Positions 19,639 to 28,241 of a DNA stretch of 64,000 bases are shown piece after piece. The stretch is taken from the NCBI GenBank assembly GCA_023229505.1, contig JALNZD010000006.1:62001-126000 (forward strand), written 5' to 3'. This DNA is from Bacteroidales bacterium. GTDB taxonomy: Bacteria; Bacteroidota; Bacteroidia; Bacteroidales; JAGOPY01. Made by a program: the position numbers and the translations under genes. Below the pieces are notes generated by a model. The model had not been told where the DNA came from and searched no databases. It saw nothing but the letters and a program-made list of their open reading frames with translations. The stretch's first letter is position 1; every line of letters begins with the position of its first letter.

Positions 19639-21348
19639 ATGATATTTAAAAAAAACCTGTTGTGGATATTTCTTGGCATCTGGCTGGCAATCAATTTGCT
19701 CCAGGCTTATTTCACCGGTTTGTTTAATGATGAAGCCTACTATTTTTTTTATTCCCTTGACCTTTCCTGGGGCTATTATGATCATCCTCCGCTTATTGCC
19801 ATTTTCATCAAGCTGGGATACTTAATCTTCAATAATGAACTGGGAGTGAGAATTCTGATTGTTTTATTATCCCTCTGCACTATTCTGATCATTTATAAAT
19901 TATCAGAAGTTAAAAATGATTTGCTTTTCGGGGTGCTTATCTTCTCTTTCATGATTTTTCAAATCACCGGTTTTCTTGCCCTTCCCGATTCGCTGCTTCT
20001 ATTCTTCACTGCACTCTTTTTTCTGGTTTACAAAAGCTATACTGAAGAAAGCAATATGCTGAATGCATTGCTGTTGGGTGTGGTGATGGCCGGGATGCTT
20101 TATAGCAAATATTTAGGGATAATGATCATCTTCTTTACGGTGATGTCGAATTACCGTCTGTTGTTTAAAAGATCATTCTGGTTAGCTGTCGTGGTTACAA
20201 CCGTTTTATTTATTCCCCACCTGATCTGGCAGTACCGGCATGATTTCCCTTCTTTCTATTACCATCTTCTCGAAAGAAGCCACGATGAAGTATTTCGATG
20301 GAGTAACTTCGGTGACTACATCATCGGTCAGTTTGGCATGACCAATCCAATATTGTTCATCCCCATCCTGTATTTCATTATAAGGTTTAAACCTTTAAAT
20401 CTCTTTGACAGGTCCCTTAAATTCACAGCGCTCGGCAGCCTGCTGTTGCCATTCCTGTTAATGCTCAAAGGCAGGGTGGAAGCCAACTGGACCATGGCCG
20501 GCCTGATCCCGGTTTTCCTGATTGCTTTCAGGATTTTCGCCAGCCGGCCTAAATTACACCGCTATCTTTATTATACCGGCGGTATTTCACTGGTTCTCAT
20601 CCTTCTGATCAGGATATTACTGGTCCATAACTTCCTTCCGGAAAAATACCATAAGCAGATTAAAGCATTAAGCACCGGATGGGAGGCATTTTCCGAAGAA
20701 GTCAGTGCACTGGCAGAAAACCGGTCCGTGGTATTCATCGGATCATACCAGAATCCCTCCCAATACATGTTCTACACGGGGAAAGATGCATTTTCCTTTA
20801 ATAATGCGCTATACCGGAATAACCAGTTTGACCTGGAAGGTATTGAGGAGCAACTACAAGGCAGGGAAGTATTGATTTTCATTCCCAAACGTAATTTAAA
20901 CCGGGATGAAATGGATGATTATAACATACAACTTACCGACAGTCTGGCGCTTCCCACCGGATCAACCCAGTATTATCACATTGAAAATAATTTTCGCTCC
21001 TACAATTTCCTGCAGACGGATATTCTGCTTAATAATCATGATGTAAAGGCAGGCACAGAAGTTACGATCCCGGTAATTCTCAGGAATCCCGGTGACCGGC
21101 CGGTATATTTTAATGAAGCAGAACCCGGCAGGGTTTTTCTGACATTTGTACTTCTGCAGAATGGAAAACCGGTGATTTATGAGAAGTTTGAAGATATCTC
21201 TCATTTAGTATTAAAGGATGAATATAAAACATCCTTCAGGATGAAAGTTCCTGATAAACCGGGAGTATATTATCTCAAGATCTCGATAAAAAGCAGATGG
21301 CTTCCTCCCGGGATCAATAGCAGGCTTTTTAAGATCAGGGTGAAGTAA
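19639..21348 (+). CDS. GT39/ArnT-like membrane glycosyltransferase
   Basis: 569 aa. About ten hydrophobic segments span residues 1-340, followed by a C-terminal soluble beta-rich domain. The first extracytoplasmic loop carries FNDEAYYFFYSLDLSWGYYD then HPPL, the DE-containing loop diagnostic of GT39/PMT_2-type enzymes that transfer sugars from polyprenyl phosphates at the outer face of the inner membrane (established for the family). Acceptor and donor are unknown. It begins 18 bp after a T9SS type B cargo gene and may share its transcript. A second member of the family is at 34468-36087. Confidence 0.85.
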   Translation: MIFKKNLLWIFLGIWLAINLLQAYFTGLFNDEAYYFFYSLDLSWGYYDHPPLIAIFIKLGYLIFNNELGVRILIVLLSLCTILIIYKLSEVKNDLLFGVLIFSFMIFQITGFLALPDSLLLFFTALFFLVYKSYTEESNMLNALLLGVVMAGMLYSKYLGIMIIFFTVMSNYRLLFKRSFWLAVVVTTVLFIPHLIWQYRHDFPSFYYHLLERSHDEVFRWSNFGDYIIGQFGMTNPILFIPILYFIIRFKPLNLFDRSLKFTALGSLLLPFLLMLKGRVEANWTMAGLIPVFLIAFRIFASRPKLHRYLYYTGGISLVLILLIRILLVHNFLPEKYHKQIKALSTGWEAFSEEVSALAENRSVVFIGSYQNPSQYMFYTGKDAFSFNNALYRNNQFDLEGIEEQLQGREVLIFIPKRNLNRDEMDDYNIQLTDSLALPTGSTQYYHIENNFRSYNFLQTDILLNNHDVKAGTEVTIPVILRNPGDRPVYFNEAEPGRVFLTFVLLQNGKPVIYEKFEDISHLVLKDEYKTSFRMKVPDKPGVYYLKISIKSRWLPPGINSRLFKIRVK

Positions 21349-21427
21349 AAAGCCAGAATAAAAGCATTGTCGTAATAATAATCAAAAAAATAATTTTGAT
21401 ATATGAGCATAATTGTCAAATAAGTAT

Positions 21428-21435
21428 TATCTTTG
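21428..21435 (+). promoter_or_regulatory. TAnnTTTG -7 promoter element upstream of the RRM gene
   Basis: TATCTTTG matches the Bacteroidota -7 consensus exactly, but no convincing -33 TTTG is found at the right spacing. It would give a leader of about 100 nt before the ATG at 21540, with T-rich sequence just before the start. Confidence 0.5.
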
Positions 21436-21539
21436 TGGCCACTTTATAAAATTCAGTTGTGCACCTCTTAGTCTTACATTATCCCCATTTATTAAATACT
21501 ACCACTTTTTTTTATTAATCATTTTTATTTTTTTTCCAC

Positions 21540-21824
21540 ATGAACATTTTTGTAGCAAAACTCAGTGCATCCACTACGAGTGAAGATTTGAGAACTTTAT
21601 TTGCAGAATACGGCGAAGTCGTTTCCGCGAATGTTATTTTCGACAAGATGACCGGAAGGTCAAAAAGGTTTGGTTTCGTTGAAATGAAGAACGATGAAGA
21701 GGCTAACAAAGCCATCAACGAACTGAATGAATGCGAATACGACAACAGCCAGATCGTAGTGAAAAAAGCCCGGCCTGCAACTGAAGGCCCGAGGCCTCCA
21801 AGACGCGAATTCAGAAGGTATTAA
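21540..21824 (+). CDS. RNA-binding protein with a single RRM domain
   Basis: 94 aa, one RNA recognition motif over residues 1-80, with RNP2 (IFVAKL, residues 3-8) and RNP1 (KRFGFVEM) both intact and the aromatic residues in place. A short basic tail (RPPRREFRRY) follows. Small single-RRM proteins like this are common in Bacteroidota and are thought to act as RNA-binding/chaperone-type regulators of mRNA; the specific targets here are unknown. It stands alone with its own promoter-like element and long AT-rich leader, and converges on the gene at 21858. Confidence 0.93.
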   Translation: MNIFVAKLSASTTSEDLRTLFAEYGEVVSANVIFDKMTGRSKRFGFVEMKNDEEANKAINELNECEYDNSQIVVKKARPATEGPRPPRREFRRY

Positions 21825-21848
21825 TAACCATTCCTGAAAAATCCTGCC

Positions 21849-21864
21849 GGGATGAAATCATCCC
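21849..21864. terminator. Short hairpin between convergent genes
   Basis: GGGATGAAATCATCCC is a perfect palindromic hairpin that overlaps the stop codon of the minus-strand gene. There is no U-run on either side, so terminator function is uncertain. Confidence 0.3.
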
Positions 21865-23009
21865 CGTAGGGAAGCGATTTCGGCAACTGCCTGAATAGCT
21901 TTTTCGATGTGATCATCCGTGTTAAACGGGCCAATGCTCAGTCGCACGGTGCCATGGATCTTATCAGTGCCTAAGCCCTGATGAACCATGGGAGCACATT
22001 GCAAGCCGGTCCGGCAGGCTATGCTGTAGTCAACATCCAGCATAGTACCTATGTCACCTGATTCAAAACCGTCAACGTTAAAACTCAGGACAGAATTTTG
22101 ATTTACAGGGTCTTCCGCACAATAAGTCGTAACCCGACTGATCTGCTGAAGGCCTTTTCTTAATTTATCCCATAAGGCGATTTCCCTGGTATGCAGGTTT
22201 TCTATACCTTGCCCAATCACCCACCTGACGCCGGCATTAAGCCCGGCTACACCCAGGATGTTCAATGTTCCACACTCCAGGCGGTAAGGGTACTCTTCCA
22301 GGTGTGTTTTCTGGGCAGAACGGACCCCTGTGCCACCATAACGCGTCAACCTCACCGGGACATTTTCCATCACATAAGATCCGCCAATACCGGTTGGCCC
22401 CATCAGGCATTTATGACCGGTGAAAACCACCACATCAATTCCCATAGCTTTTATATCGACAGGGATCACGCCGGCACTCTGGCTTGCATCGACAATTAAA
22501 TAAACCCCCATTTCCTTACAGATCTTTCCGATCTCTGCAACAGGCTGAATGGTTCCGATCACGTTGGAACTGTGATTGACCACCACCATCCTGGTGTTTT
22601 TGCGGATAACCTTCCGGAAATCATCAGGGTGCACATAGCCTTTGTTATCGAATGGCACATGAGTAAGTTCGATGATCCCTTCCATCATCAGGTGGTGAAG
22701 CGGACGGAGCACAGAATTATGTTCCAGCGTGGTCGTGACCACGTGATCGCCTTTTTCAGCAAGGCCCTGCAGGATTATATTCAGGGAGTCGCTTGCGTTA
22801 TAACTGAAAGTTAAACGGTTTGGATCGTCTCCATTAAATAGGTCCGTAAGCAGTTTCCGGGTATCTTGCACGACTTCTTCGGTTTCAATGGCGGCATCAA
22901 AGCCGGAGCGGCCGGGATTCACGCCATTTTTCCGGTAAAAGCTGTCCATGAACTTGTAGACCACTTCAGGTTTAGGGAAGGATGTGGCTGAATTGTCAAG
23001 ATAGATCAT
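21858..23009 (-). CDS. Cysteine desulfurase family protein (aminotransferase class V)
   Basis: 383 aa PLP enzyme of the NifS/SufS superfamily. Visible motifs: NHSSNVIGTIQPV, DASQSAGV, the PLP-lysine motif FTGHKCLMGPTGIGG and a C-terminal ACRTGLQCAP segment with a Cys where this subfamily carries its catalytic Cys. Family members remove sulfur from cysteine to give a persulfide (established knowledge); substrate is not proved here. It is last in a minus-strand run, 54 bp after the DsrK-like gene, so it could supply sulfur to the DsrC relay (inference). Confidence 0.85.
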   Translation of the reverse strand: MIYLDNSATSFPKPEVVYKFMDSFYRKNGVNPGRSGFDAAIETEEVVQDTRKLLTDLFNGDDPNRLTFSYNASDSLNIILQGLAEKGDHVVTTTLEHNSVLRPLHHLMMEGIIELTHVPFDNKGYVHPDDFRKVIRKNTRMVVVNHSSNVIGTIQPVAEIGKICKEMGVYLIVDASQSAGVIPVDIKAMGIDVVVFTGHKCLMGPTGIGGSYVMENVPVRLTRYGGTGVRSAQKTHLEEYPYRLECGTLNILGVAGLNAGVRWVIGQGIENLHTREIALWDKLRKGLQQISRVTTYCAEDPVNQNSVLSFNVDGFESGDIGTMLDVDYSIACRTGLQCAPMVHQGLGTDKIHGTVRLSIGPFNTDDHIEKAIQAVAEIASLRG

Positions 23010-23063
23010 CGCCTGAATAGTTTGTTTTGGTTAGCTGGATATTTATTAAAATCTAATAGTAAG

Positions 23064-24374
23064 TTATTGACTAACAGGGTTTTCTAAAACAAGTGCCTCG
23101 GCAACTATTTCAGCAACGGTCATGATTTTGACGCCAAGCTTATAGGCTGCATTCGTCTGAATAAGCTGGTCGACGCAATTATGGCAGGGTGTACATACGA
23201 TGTCAGCCGCTGTATTTCTGATCTGTTCGGCTTTCAAACCGGCGATTTTCATCCGCCGTTCGTTGTATTCACTCATGGCAAGTTGTCCTCCTCCACCGCC
23301 GCAGCAAAGGTTGTCGGCACCATGGGGCGTCATTTCCACAAAATCACTGACCGCATGCCGCAGAATGTAGCGTTGTTCTTCAATTACCCCGCCGGTTCTC
23401 ACCAGGTTGCAGGGATCATGAAGCGTGACTTTACCTTTTATCTTTGTGGGATCGACCTTGATCCGCCCTTCCCTGATATATTCTGCAATCAATTCACCGC
23501 AGGTCAGAACCTCAAAAGGGAAAGTCTTTTTAAGATAATTCGGCGCTTCCCATCGGAAAACCCTGTAACCATGGCCACACTCAGCCATGACACACCGGCT
23601 GGCTTTCATGTGGTCAACTTCATCGTACATCCTCTGCGCTAATATCCCGGCTTCATCCATATTACCGGAAAAATACGCATAATTGGTCACATCATACATC
23701 CGGGAGGAAAGGGTCCAGCTTTCACCGGCGGCATAGAATATTTTTGCCATTGCCGATATGGATAGCGGAAAAAACTTGGGTTCCCTCGGGTTCAACGTGT
23801 ACATGATTTTTTTACCGGGTCCATCAATTGGAATGGAGGCCTGCACATCATTCACCTCAAGGCGCAAATCTTCTTCAAGCCATTTTATCGTATCCATTAA
23901 TTCTTCTTTTGGGATAGACATATTGTTTCCGCTCCGGATAGCAGAATCAACGGTTGATTGCAAAGTTTCGGGCACGTAACCCATGTTGGCCAGCATGGCA
24001 CGCCCGGTCCGAACCAGGTAACCGATATCAACGCCGATAGAACAATGTACCGTACACCGGTCGCACATGGTGCAGGCGCCATACAACAGGTCTACCATTT
24101 CCCGGATAGTTTCATCATCGAGATCCCTTGCCCCGGTAAGCCAGGGAACGGTTTTGCCGGTCAGGGTATGGTAACGCCGGTAAATGGAAGATACAAGGTC
24201 GACTTTTTTAGCCGGAATATAGCGGGAATCCTGGTAAATATTGTAATAGATGCAACTTTCGGCACAAAGCCCGCAGTGGACACAACTGTTGAGATGAGTC
24301 AGCAGCTTGCTGCTGCTGTCTGATTCAAAGACTTCCAGTCCTTTTTTCTTTTGATCTTCGGTTAATTCTCCCAT
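23064..24374 (-). CDS. DsrK/HdrD-like Fe-S protein (heterodisulfide-reductase-type catalytic subunit)
   Basis: About 436 aa from the ATG at 24374; a TTG nine bases earlier overlaps the stop of the upstream gene and is less likely. Two ferredoxin-type cluster motifs are visible, CVHCGLCAESC near residue 31 and CTMCDRCTVHC near residue 107. The C-terminal half contains a complete CCG module (C-x34-CCG-x34-CTPC, starting at HDPCNL), which in HdrB/HdrD/DsrK binds a non-cubane cluster that reduces disulfides. The first half-module is degenerate (AECGHGYRVFRW), as in DsrK. It follows the NarI/DsrM-like gene and DsrC, so a membrane-quinol to DsrC-disulfide path is likely (inference). Confidence 0.82.
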   Translation of the reverse strand: MGELTEDQKKKGLEVFESDSSSKLLTHLNSCVHCGLCAESCIYYNIYQDSRYIPAKKVDLVSSIYRRYHTLTGKTVPWLTGARDLDDETIREMVDLLYGACTMCDRCTVHCSIGVDIGYLVRTGRAMLANMGYVPETLQSTVDSAIRSGNNMSIPKEELMDTIKWLEEDLRLEVNDVQASIPIDGPGKKIMYTLNPREPKFFPLSISAMAKIFYAAGESWTLSSRMYDVTNYAYFSGNMDEAGILAQRMYDEVDHMKASRCVMAECGHGYRVFRWEAPNYLKKTFPFEVLTCGELIAEYIREGRIKVDPTKIKGKVTLHDPCNLVRTGGVIEEQRYILRHAVSDFVEMTPHGADNLCCGGGGGQLAMSEYNERRMKIAGLKAEQIRNTAADIVCTPCHNCVDQLIQTNAAYKLGVKIMTVAEIVAEALVLENPVSQ

Positions 24375-24379
24375 AGAAG

Positions 24380-25042
24380 TCAATTTTTCACATTACCTGG
24401 TGGCCAGACGCCACGCCATCCGAAGAAGATGCCAAGGTGATAACGGGCAGCGAAAAAATAAACTGTATGCCTGAGTTTGCCAATGGGGATGTAAAGCATC
24501 AGGATTGTAAAGATAAGATAATAGGATGGTAAGACGATAGGAAGATGATAAGACGGTAAGACTGTAAGAACAAGTAGGACGGCGATTGTAGTAAACTGAA
24601 ATATGGTGACCAGGAAGTTTGAAATAAAATCATCCGGGTTCGACAATGCCCTTAGCTCTTTTCTGATAACCCTTTTAAACAGGATAGCGGTGCCGCTCAG
24701 AGCCGAGATGCATAAAAACGCCATGATAACATTGGCAATCCATCCTTCCGGAACCAGGCCGGATATAAAAAAGAAAAACAGCAGCAGGGAAAGAAATGTG
24801 CCCATATGATAGAACAATCCGGCGGTATAAGTAGGGAGATGAAGAAAGGCTGATTCTTTCCTTGCAGGGCTCATGGCGCCGGTAAAAGCATAGCGAACTG
24901 CTTTCCCGGTTTTACCTGCCGGACGGGAATAATCAACCGGTTTCCCCAGGCGCAGCAGCCTGATAAAATGCACCAGGCAGGCAGTCAGGCAAATCCCAAG
25001 TGCGGCCAGTGCCATCCATTGATACCATTGCAGGGCCATCAT
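24380..25042 (-). CDS. NarI/DsrM-like membrane protein (putative heme b quinol-oxidising subunit)
   Basis: 220 aa with about five membrane segments. It carries histidines in the second helix (HLPTYTAGLFYHMG) and the last helix/loop (LRHTVYFFAARYHLG then WRGVWP), as in the respiratory nitrate reductase gamma / DsrM / HmeC family, whose His pairs bind heme b. Start is ATG at 25042 or 25039. It lies 6 bp from dsrC upstream and 5 bp from the DsrK-like gene downstream, so one polycistronic unit. The segment LPSYHLPIVLPSYYL is encoded by an 8-bp repeat array (24511-24570), which is odd inside a membrane helix region. Confidence 0.78.
   Translation of the reverse strand: MMALQWYQWMALAALGICLTACLVHFIRLLRLGKPVDYSRPAGKTGKAVRYAFTGAMSPARKESAFLHLPTYTAGLFYHMGTFLSLLLFFFFISGLVPEGWIANVIMAFLCISALSGTAILFKRVIRKELRALSNPDDFISNFLVTIFQFTTIAVLLVLTVLPSYHLPIVLPSYYLIFTILMLYIPIGKLRHTVYFFAARYHLGIFFGWRGVWPPGNVKN
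24511..24570. repeat. 8-bp tandem array inside the NarI/DsrM-like gene
   Basis: Seven units of consensus NNNTARGA (one 3-bp interruption after the fourth) within coding sequence. Three units make 24 bp, so changes in multiples of three keep the frame. Confidence 0.6.
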
Positions 25043-25048
25043 TGCAGG

Positions 25049-25366
25049 TTAAACGCAGCCATCAGGTTTTGGGAGACCGGCAACCCGGCAGGCACCCCGG
25101 GCAGGGCCTAATGGGAATAACTCGTAAACTTCCCTGAGCCGAAGACCTGTTTCCTGGCAAATAGTCCGGATCATGGGCGCCATGCCTTTTTCTTCATAAT
25201 TACGGCGGATGATATTCACAATAGCCCAATGATTGTCAGTCATTTCTGTAATCCCGTCGTACCTGGCAATCAAAATAGCTACCTCGCGATTCCATGTCTC
25301 CGGATGTGCCAGGAAACCATCACCATCTACCTCAAATAATCTTCCTTCAATTTCCATTGTCGGCAT
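25049..25366 (-). CDS. dsrC: DsrC family sulfur-relay protein with both C-terminal redox cysteines
   Basis: 105 aa, full length for the TusE/DsrC/DsvC family. The fold is recognisable from MEIEGRLFEVDGDGFL at the start, RNYEEKGMAPMIR in the middle, and the C-terminal arm RGACRVAGLPKPDGCV. Cys93 and Cys104 (C-x10-C, the second penultimate) are the CysB/CysA pair; TusE keeps only the last one, so this is DsrC rather than TusE (established distinction). DsrC carries a sulfur as a trisulfide or persulfide and its disulfide is reduced by DsrMK-type complexes. No dsrAB or dsrEFH are seen in the window. The neighbours downstream are DsrM- and DsrK-like, which supports that role. Confidence 0.9.
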   Translation of the reverse strand: MPTMEIEGRLFEVDGDGFLAHPETWNREVAILIARYDGITEMTDNHWAIVNIIRRNYEEKGMAPMIRTICQETGLRLREVYELFPLGPARGACRVAGLPKPDGCV

Positions 25367-25374
25367 AACTATAT

Positions 25375-25409
25375 AAGTTTTGAGTTTTGAGTTTTAAGTT
25401 TTGAGTTAG
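25375..25409. repeat. 7-bp tandem array (GAGTTTT type)
   Basis: Five exact-phase 7-bp units (AAGTTTT or GAGTTTT) in the 66-bp gap between dsrC and the gene upstream. Confidence 0.8.
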
Positions 25410-25432
25410 GTAGCTTTCTTATAAATTCAAGA

Positions 25433-25678
25433 TTATTTTTGTTTTTCCTCATCTTCGTACCGATCCGCTACCTCGTCTTCGGTAATATCAGAATCCGGTA
25501 AAACAAAATCCGGGCAGATCCAGAGTGCTTTCCTGGTAATGTATCGTTTACATTTTTTCCAGGTTTCTTCCTCAAGACACCAGGAAGAAATATATTGCTC
25601 TTTCTTCTCGCTATCCGGCACTACAACATCAGTTTGGACGAGCCGGCAACCTCCGTAATTTGGGCATATCTTGCTCAT
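25433..25678 (-). CDS. Small Cys-rich protein upstream of dsrC
   Basis: 81 aa with five cysteines (residues 5, 11, 34, 43, 55), starting MSKICPNYGGC and containing WCLEEETWKKCKRY and a CPDFVLPDS end before an acidic tail. The spacing suggests a metal or Fe-S site, but I cannot name a family. It starts the minus-strand run that leads into dsrC 66 bp later, and a 7-bp repeat array lies in that gap. A role in the sulfur relay is inferred only from position. Confidence 0.7.
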   Translation of the reverse strand: MSKICPNYGGCRLVQTDVVVPDSEKKEQYISSWCLEEETWKKCKRYITRKALWICPDFVLPDSDITEDEVADRYEDEEKQK

Positions 25679-25789
25679 GATCTAATTAAAAGCAAGGCCG
25701 AAATTACTAAAAAACAATCAATATGTGACATTGTTTCTATCTTTACCCGCCATTCAGGCACCTTGCAATGATAACGAATTCTTTTCAGA

Positions 25790-26983
25790 ATGAGAAAATT
25801 GCTGTTCGCATTTTTGAAGATCCTGAAAAAAACCAGGCAGTTCAGGCTAAAGCTGACCGGCAAGACCGAGAATGATATCCATGTTCAGCGCATCGTTTCA
25901 GGTAAAGCATGGGATGAATTTTGCGACCAGTTGAAACTGGCCGGCGCCAGTCTGGAATTCCCGTGCACCCCCCGGGATTCGTTCCAGCAGGCAGAAGGCG
26001 TGCGTTACCTTACCCGTCTGACCCGCGCAGGCCTGGAAGCTTTCGTGGAATACAACGACCCGGCCTTCCCTGTCCTCCGGCGTATAGTCCATGAAACGGT
26101 TAAAATGGGCGCGGATAATCCGGATAATATCTACCTCAACGCCCAGATCAGCGGTCAGTATGAATACCGGCTCACAGGCAAGCGCAATACGATCGATTAC
26201 ATCGGGTTCTTTACCCGGAACGGCAATTACGGCTCCACCGGCGGCCTTGCCCCATGCGGAAAACTTGAAAACAACCAGCTTTCCTGTGAACCTGACGGCA
26301 GTTTTGAGATCATCCTTAGCAAAACCCCCAAAGGGAAGAATTGGTTAAAGATCGAAGATGAAACCTCGTTGGTCATGGTCAGGCAGACTTTCCTGGACAG
26401 GGCATCAGAAATCCCGGCAGAAGTGTCGATCTCTAACCTCGACGGGCGAAAAGCACCGGATCCTGTCACACCGGCACAGATCGATGAAGGGTTGAAAACA
26501 GCCTCCATGTTCGTTGCGGGGGCATCGCTTCTCTTTGCCCGCTGGGCCAAAGGATTTCAGCAGCATACCAACAGGCTTCCACAGTTTGACCCGGCAATCT
26601 CAAACGCAGCCGGCGGTGATGAAAGCATTATCTATTATCATAGCCACTGGAAACTGGCACCAGGGGAAGCCCTGATTATAGAAGTTGATCCCCCAGATTG
26701 TGAAACCTGGAATTTTCAACTGAACAATTACTGGATGGAATCGCTTGATTACCGGTATTTCAATATTTGTATCAACAAAGCCAGTGCCTGTTATGAAAAG
26801 GATGGCACCCTGAGGGTGATCGTATCGCATACCGATCCGGGGCATCTCAACTGGATAGAAACCTGCGGGCATACTGAAGGTACGATGTGCTGGCGCTGGT
26901 ACCGGTTAAAAGCTAGTGCCGAGCCGGTTGAACCCTCCTGCAGGGTTGTAAAACTTAACGATCTAAAAAGTGAAAAACGATAA
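25790..26983 (+). CDS. DUF1214 domain-containing protein
   Basis: 397 aa, no signal peptide obvious beyond a short basic N-terminus. The C-terminal part (WNFQLNNYWMESLDY, SHTDPGHLNWIETCGHTEG then TMCWRWY) matches the conserved end of the DUF1214 family, whose function is not established. The middle has YLNAQISGQYEYRLTG. It is the first gene of a three-gene block and overlaps the sulfotransferase gene by 14 bp, implying translational coupling. DUF1214 proteins beside sulfotransferases are better known from Actinobacteria and some Proteobacteria (recollection), so transfer is possible. Confidence 0.8.
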   Translation: MRKLLFAFLKILKKTRQFRLKLTGKTENDIHVQRIVSGKAWDEFCDQLKLAGASLEFPCTPRDSFQQAEGVRYLTRLTRAGLEAFVEYNDPAFPVLRRIVHETVKMGADNPDNIYLNAQISGQYEYRLTGKRNTIDYIGFFTRNGNYGSTGGLAPCGKLENNQLSCEPDGSFEIILSKTPKGKNWLKIEDETSLVMVRQTFLDRASEIPAEVSISNLDGRKAPDPVTPAQIDEGLKTASMFVAGASLLFARWAKGFQQHTNRLPQFDPAISNAAGGDESIIYYHSHWKLAPGEALIIEVDPPDCETWNFQLNNYWMESLDYRYFNICINKASACYEKDGTLRVIVSHTDPGHLNWIETCGHTEGTMCWRWYRLKASAEPVEPSCRVVKLNDLKSEKR

Positions 26984-28241
26984 AATCATCAAATCTTCTC
27001 ACTATGGCCACCGGCCATGGTGGTTCAAGGCAGTGAACCGGGTTTGGAAATCTACCTATCTGCTGGGGACTCAGTCGGACCTGGGTAAAGACAGCCTGAT
27101 CCACGCAGCAAGGAAAGTCACGGGCCTGCATAATTTCGGCAAAGATTTCTTTGATGAACCGCTCGACAGGTTGCTTTTTTCGATCCGGGAAGAAGCGGGA
27201 CTCCATCCCATCGGTAACTTTATCACCCGCCAACGGATGATCAACCTGTTGTGTGTCCGGCTGCGGGCTGAGGAATTATTCCGCCGTTATCCGGCCATCC
27301 TGGAACAGCCGTTGCTGCCTGCCTGGGTGATCCTGGGACTGCAACGGACCGGTACCACCAAACTCCACCGGCTCCTGGCGGCTGATGAGAACCACCGCGT
27401 CCTGCTTAGCTGGGAAGCGATCAACCCGGTGCCCCTGGGTGACCATGATGGGAAACCGGATAAGAGAATTGCTATTGCCCGCACCTCCGAAAATGCCCTC
27501 CGCCTCATGGCGCCTGGCTTTTTCGCGATCCACCCGGTGGAACACCACGCCCCTGAAGAGGATATTCTTCTGCTGGATGCCACTTTCCTCAGCACGACCC
27601 CTGAAGCCACTATGAATGTCCCTTCCTATGCCGCCTGGCTTGAGCAAACGGATCAAAGCCCTGCTTATGCTTATATGGTCAAGCTGCTGAAACTCTTGCA
27701 GTGGCAAAGGCCCGGGCAAAGATGGATCCTCAAATCCCCTCACCACCTTGAGTTCATCGACCTGATCGACCGCCATTTCGATGAGGTTCATTTCCTGTGG
27801 ACCCATCGTGAAGTGACGGAGTGTATCCCCTCTTTTATCAGCATGGCGGCCCATTCCAGGGTGATCTTCAGTGATCAGGCCGATGGAAACGCCATTGCCC
27901 GGCATTGGATCCGTAAAACAGGCTATATGCTTCAGAAAGGACTGGATTACCGCAATACTAACCAACACAAGCATCAATTTACCGACATCTTTTACAATGA
28001 TTTAAAAGATACCTCCGCTAAGGTCCTTACCAGGATTTATCAGCTTGACGGGGGAATGACGCCGGAATTGCTATCGCGCTTTGAAAAGGCGGAACGTGAA
28101 AACCCAATGAGAAAATACGGGATCCATGATTACCAGTTGCAGGATTTTGGGGTCGATTTAAGCGATATCGAAAATCAAACAAAACCTTACCGGGAATTTA
28201 TTGCCTCCATTCAAAAAGTAACGTATGACCCGGAATTATAA
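26970..28241 (+). CDS. Sulfotransferase family protein
   Basis: 423 aa starting at a GTG inside the end of the DUF1214 gene. The 5'-phosphosulfate-binding-loop-like stretch GLQRTGTTKLHRLLAADENH (about residue 116) and the later VHFLWTHREVTECIPSFISM (3'-phosphate motif region) match PAPS-dependent sulfotransferases of the Sulfotransfer_3 type, which move sulfate from PAPS to an acceptor hydroxyl. The acceptor is not predictable here; the DUF1214 and SDR partners hint at a lipid or isoprenoid (inference). It overlaps the SDR gene by 17 bp, so the three genes are a tight operon. Confidence 0.86.
   Translation: MKNDKIIKSSHYGHRPWWFKAVNRVWKSTYLLGTQSDLGKDSLIHAARKVTGLHNFGKDFFDEPLDRLLFSIREEAGLHPIGNFITRQRMINLLCVRLRAEELFRRYPAILEQPLLPAWVILGLQRTGTTKLHRLLAADENHRVLLSWEAINPVPLGDHDGKPDKRIAIARTSENALRLMAPGFFAIHPVEHHAPEEDILLLDATFLSTTPEATMNVPSYAAWLEQTDQSPAYAYMVKLLKLLQWQRPGQRWILKSPHHLEFIDLIDRHFDEVHFLWTHREVTECIPSFISMAAHSRVIFSDQADGNAIARHWIRKTGYMLQKGLDYRNTNQHKHQFTDIFYNDLKDTSAKVLTRIYQLDGGMTPELLSRFEKAERENPMRKYGIHDYQLQDFGVDLSDIENQTKPYREFIASIQKVTYDPEL

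Noticed and set aside
23064..25678. Full dissimilatory sulfur pathway
   Set aside because: No dsrAB, dsrEFH, aprAB, sat or dsrJOP in the window; only the DsrC and DsrM/K-like genes are supported.
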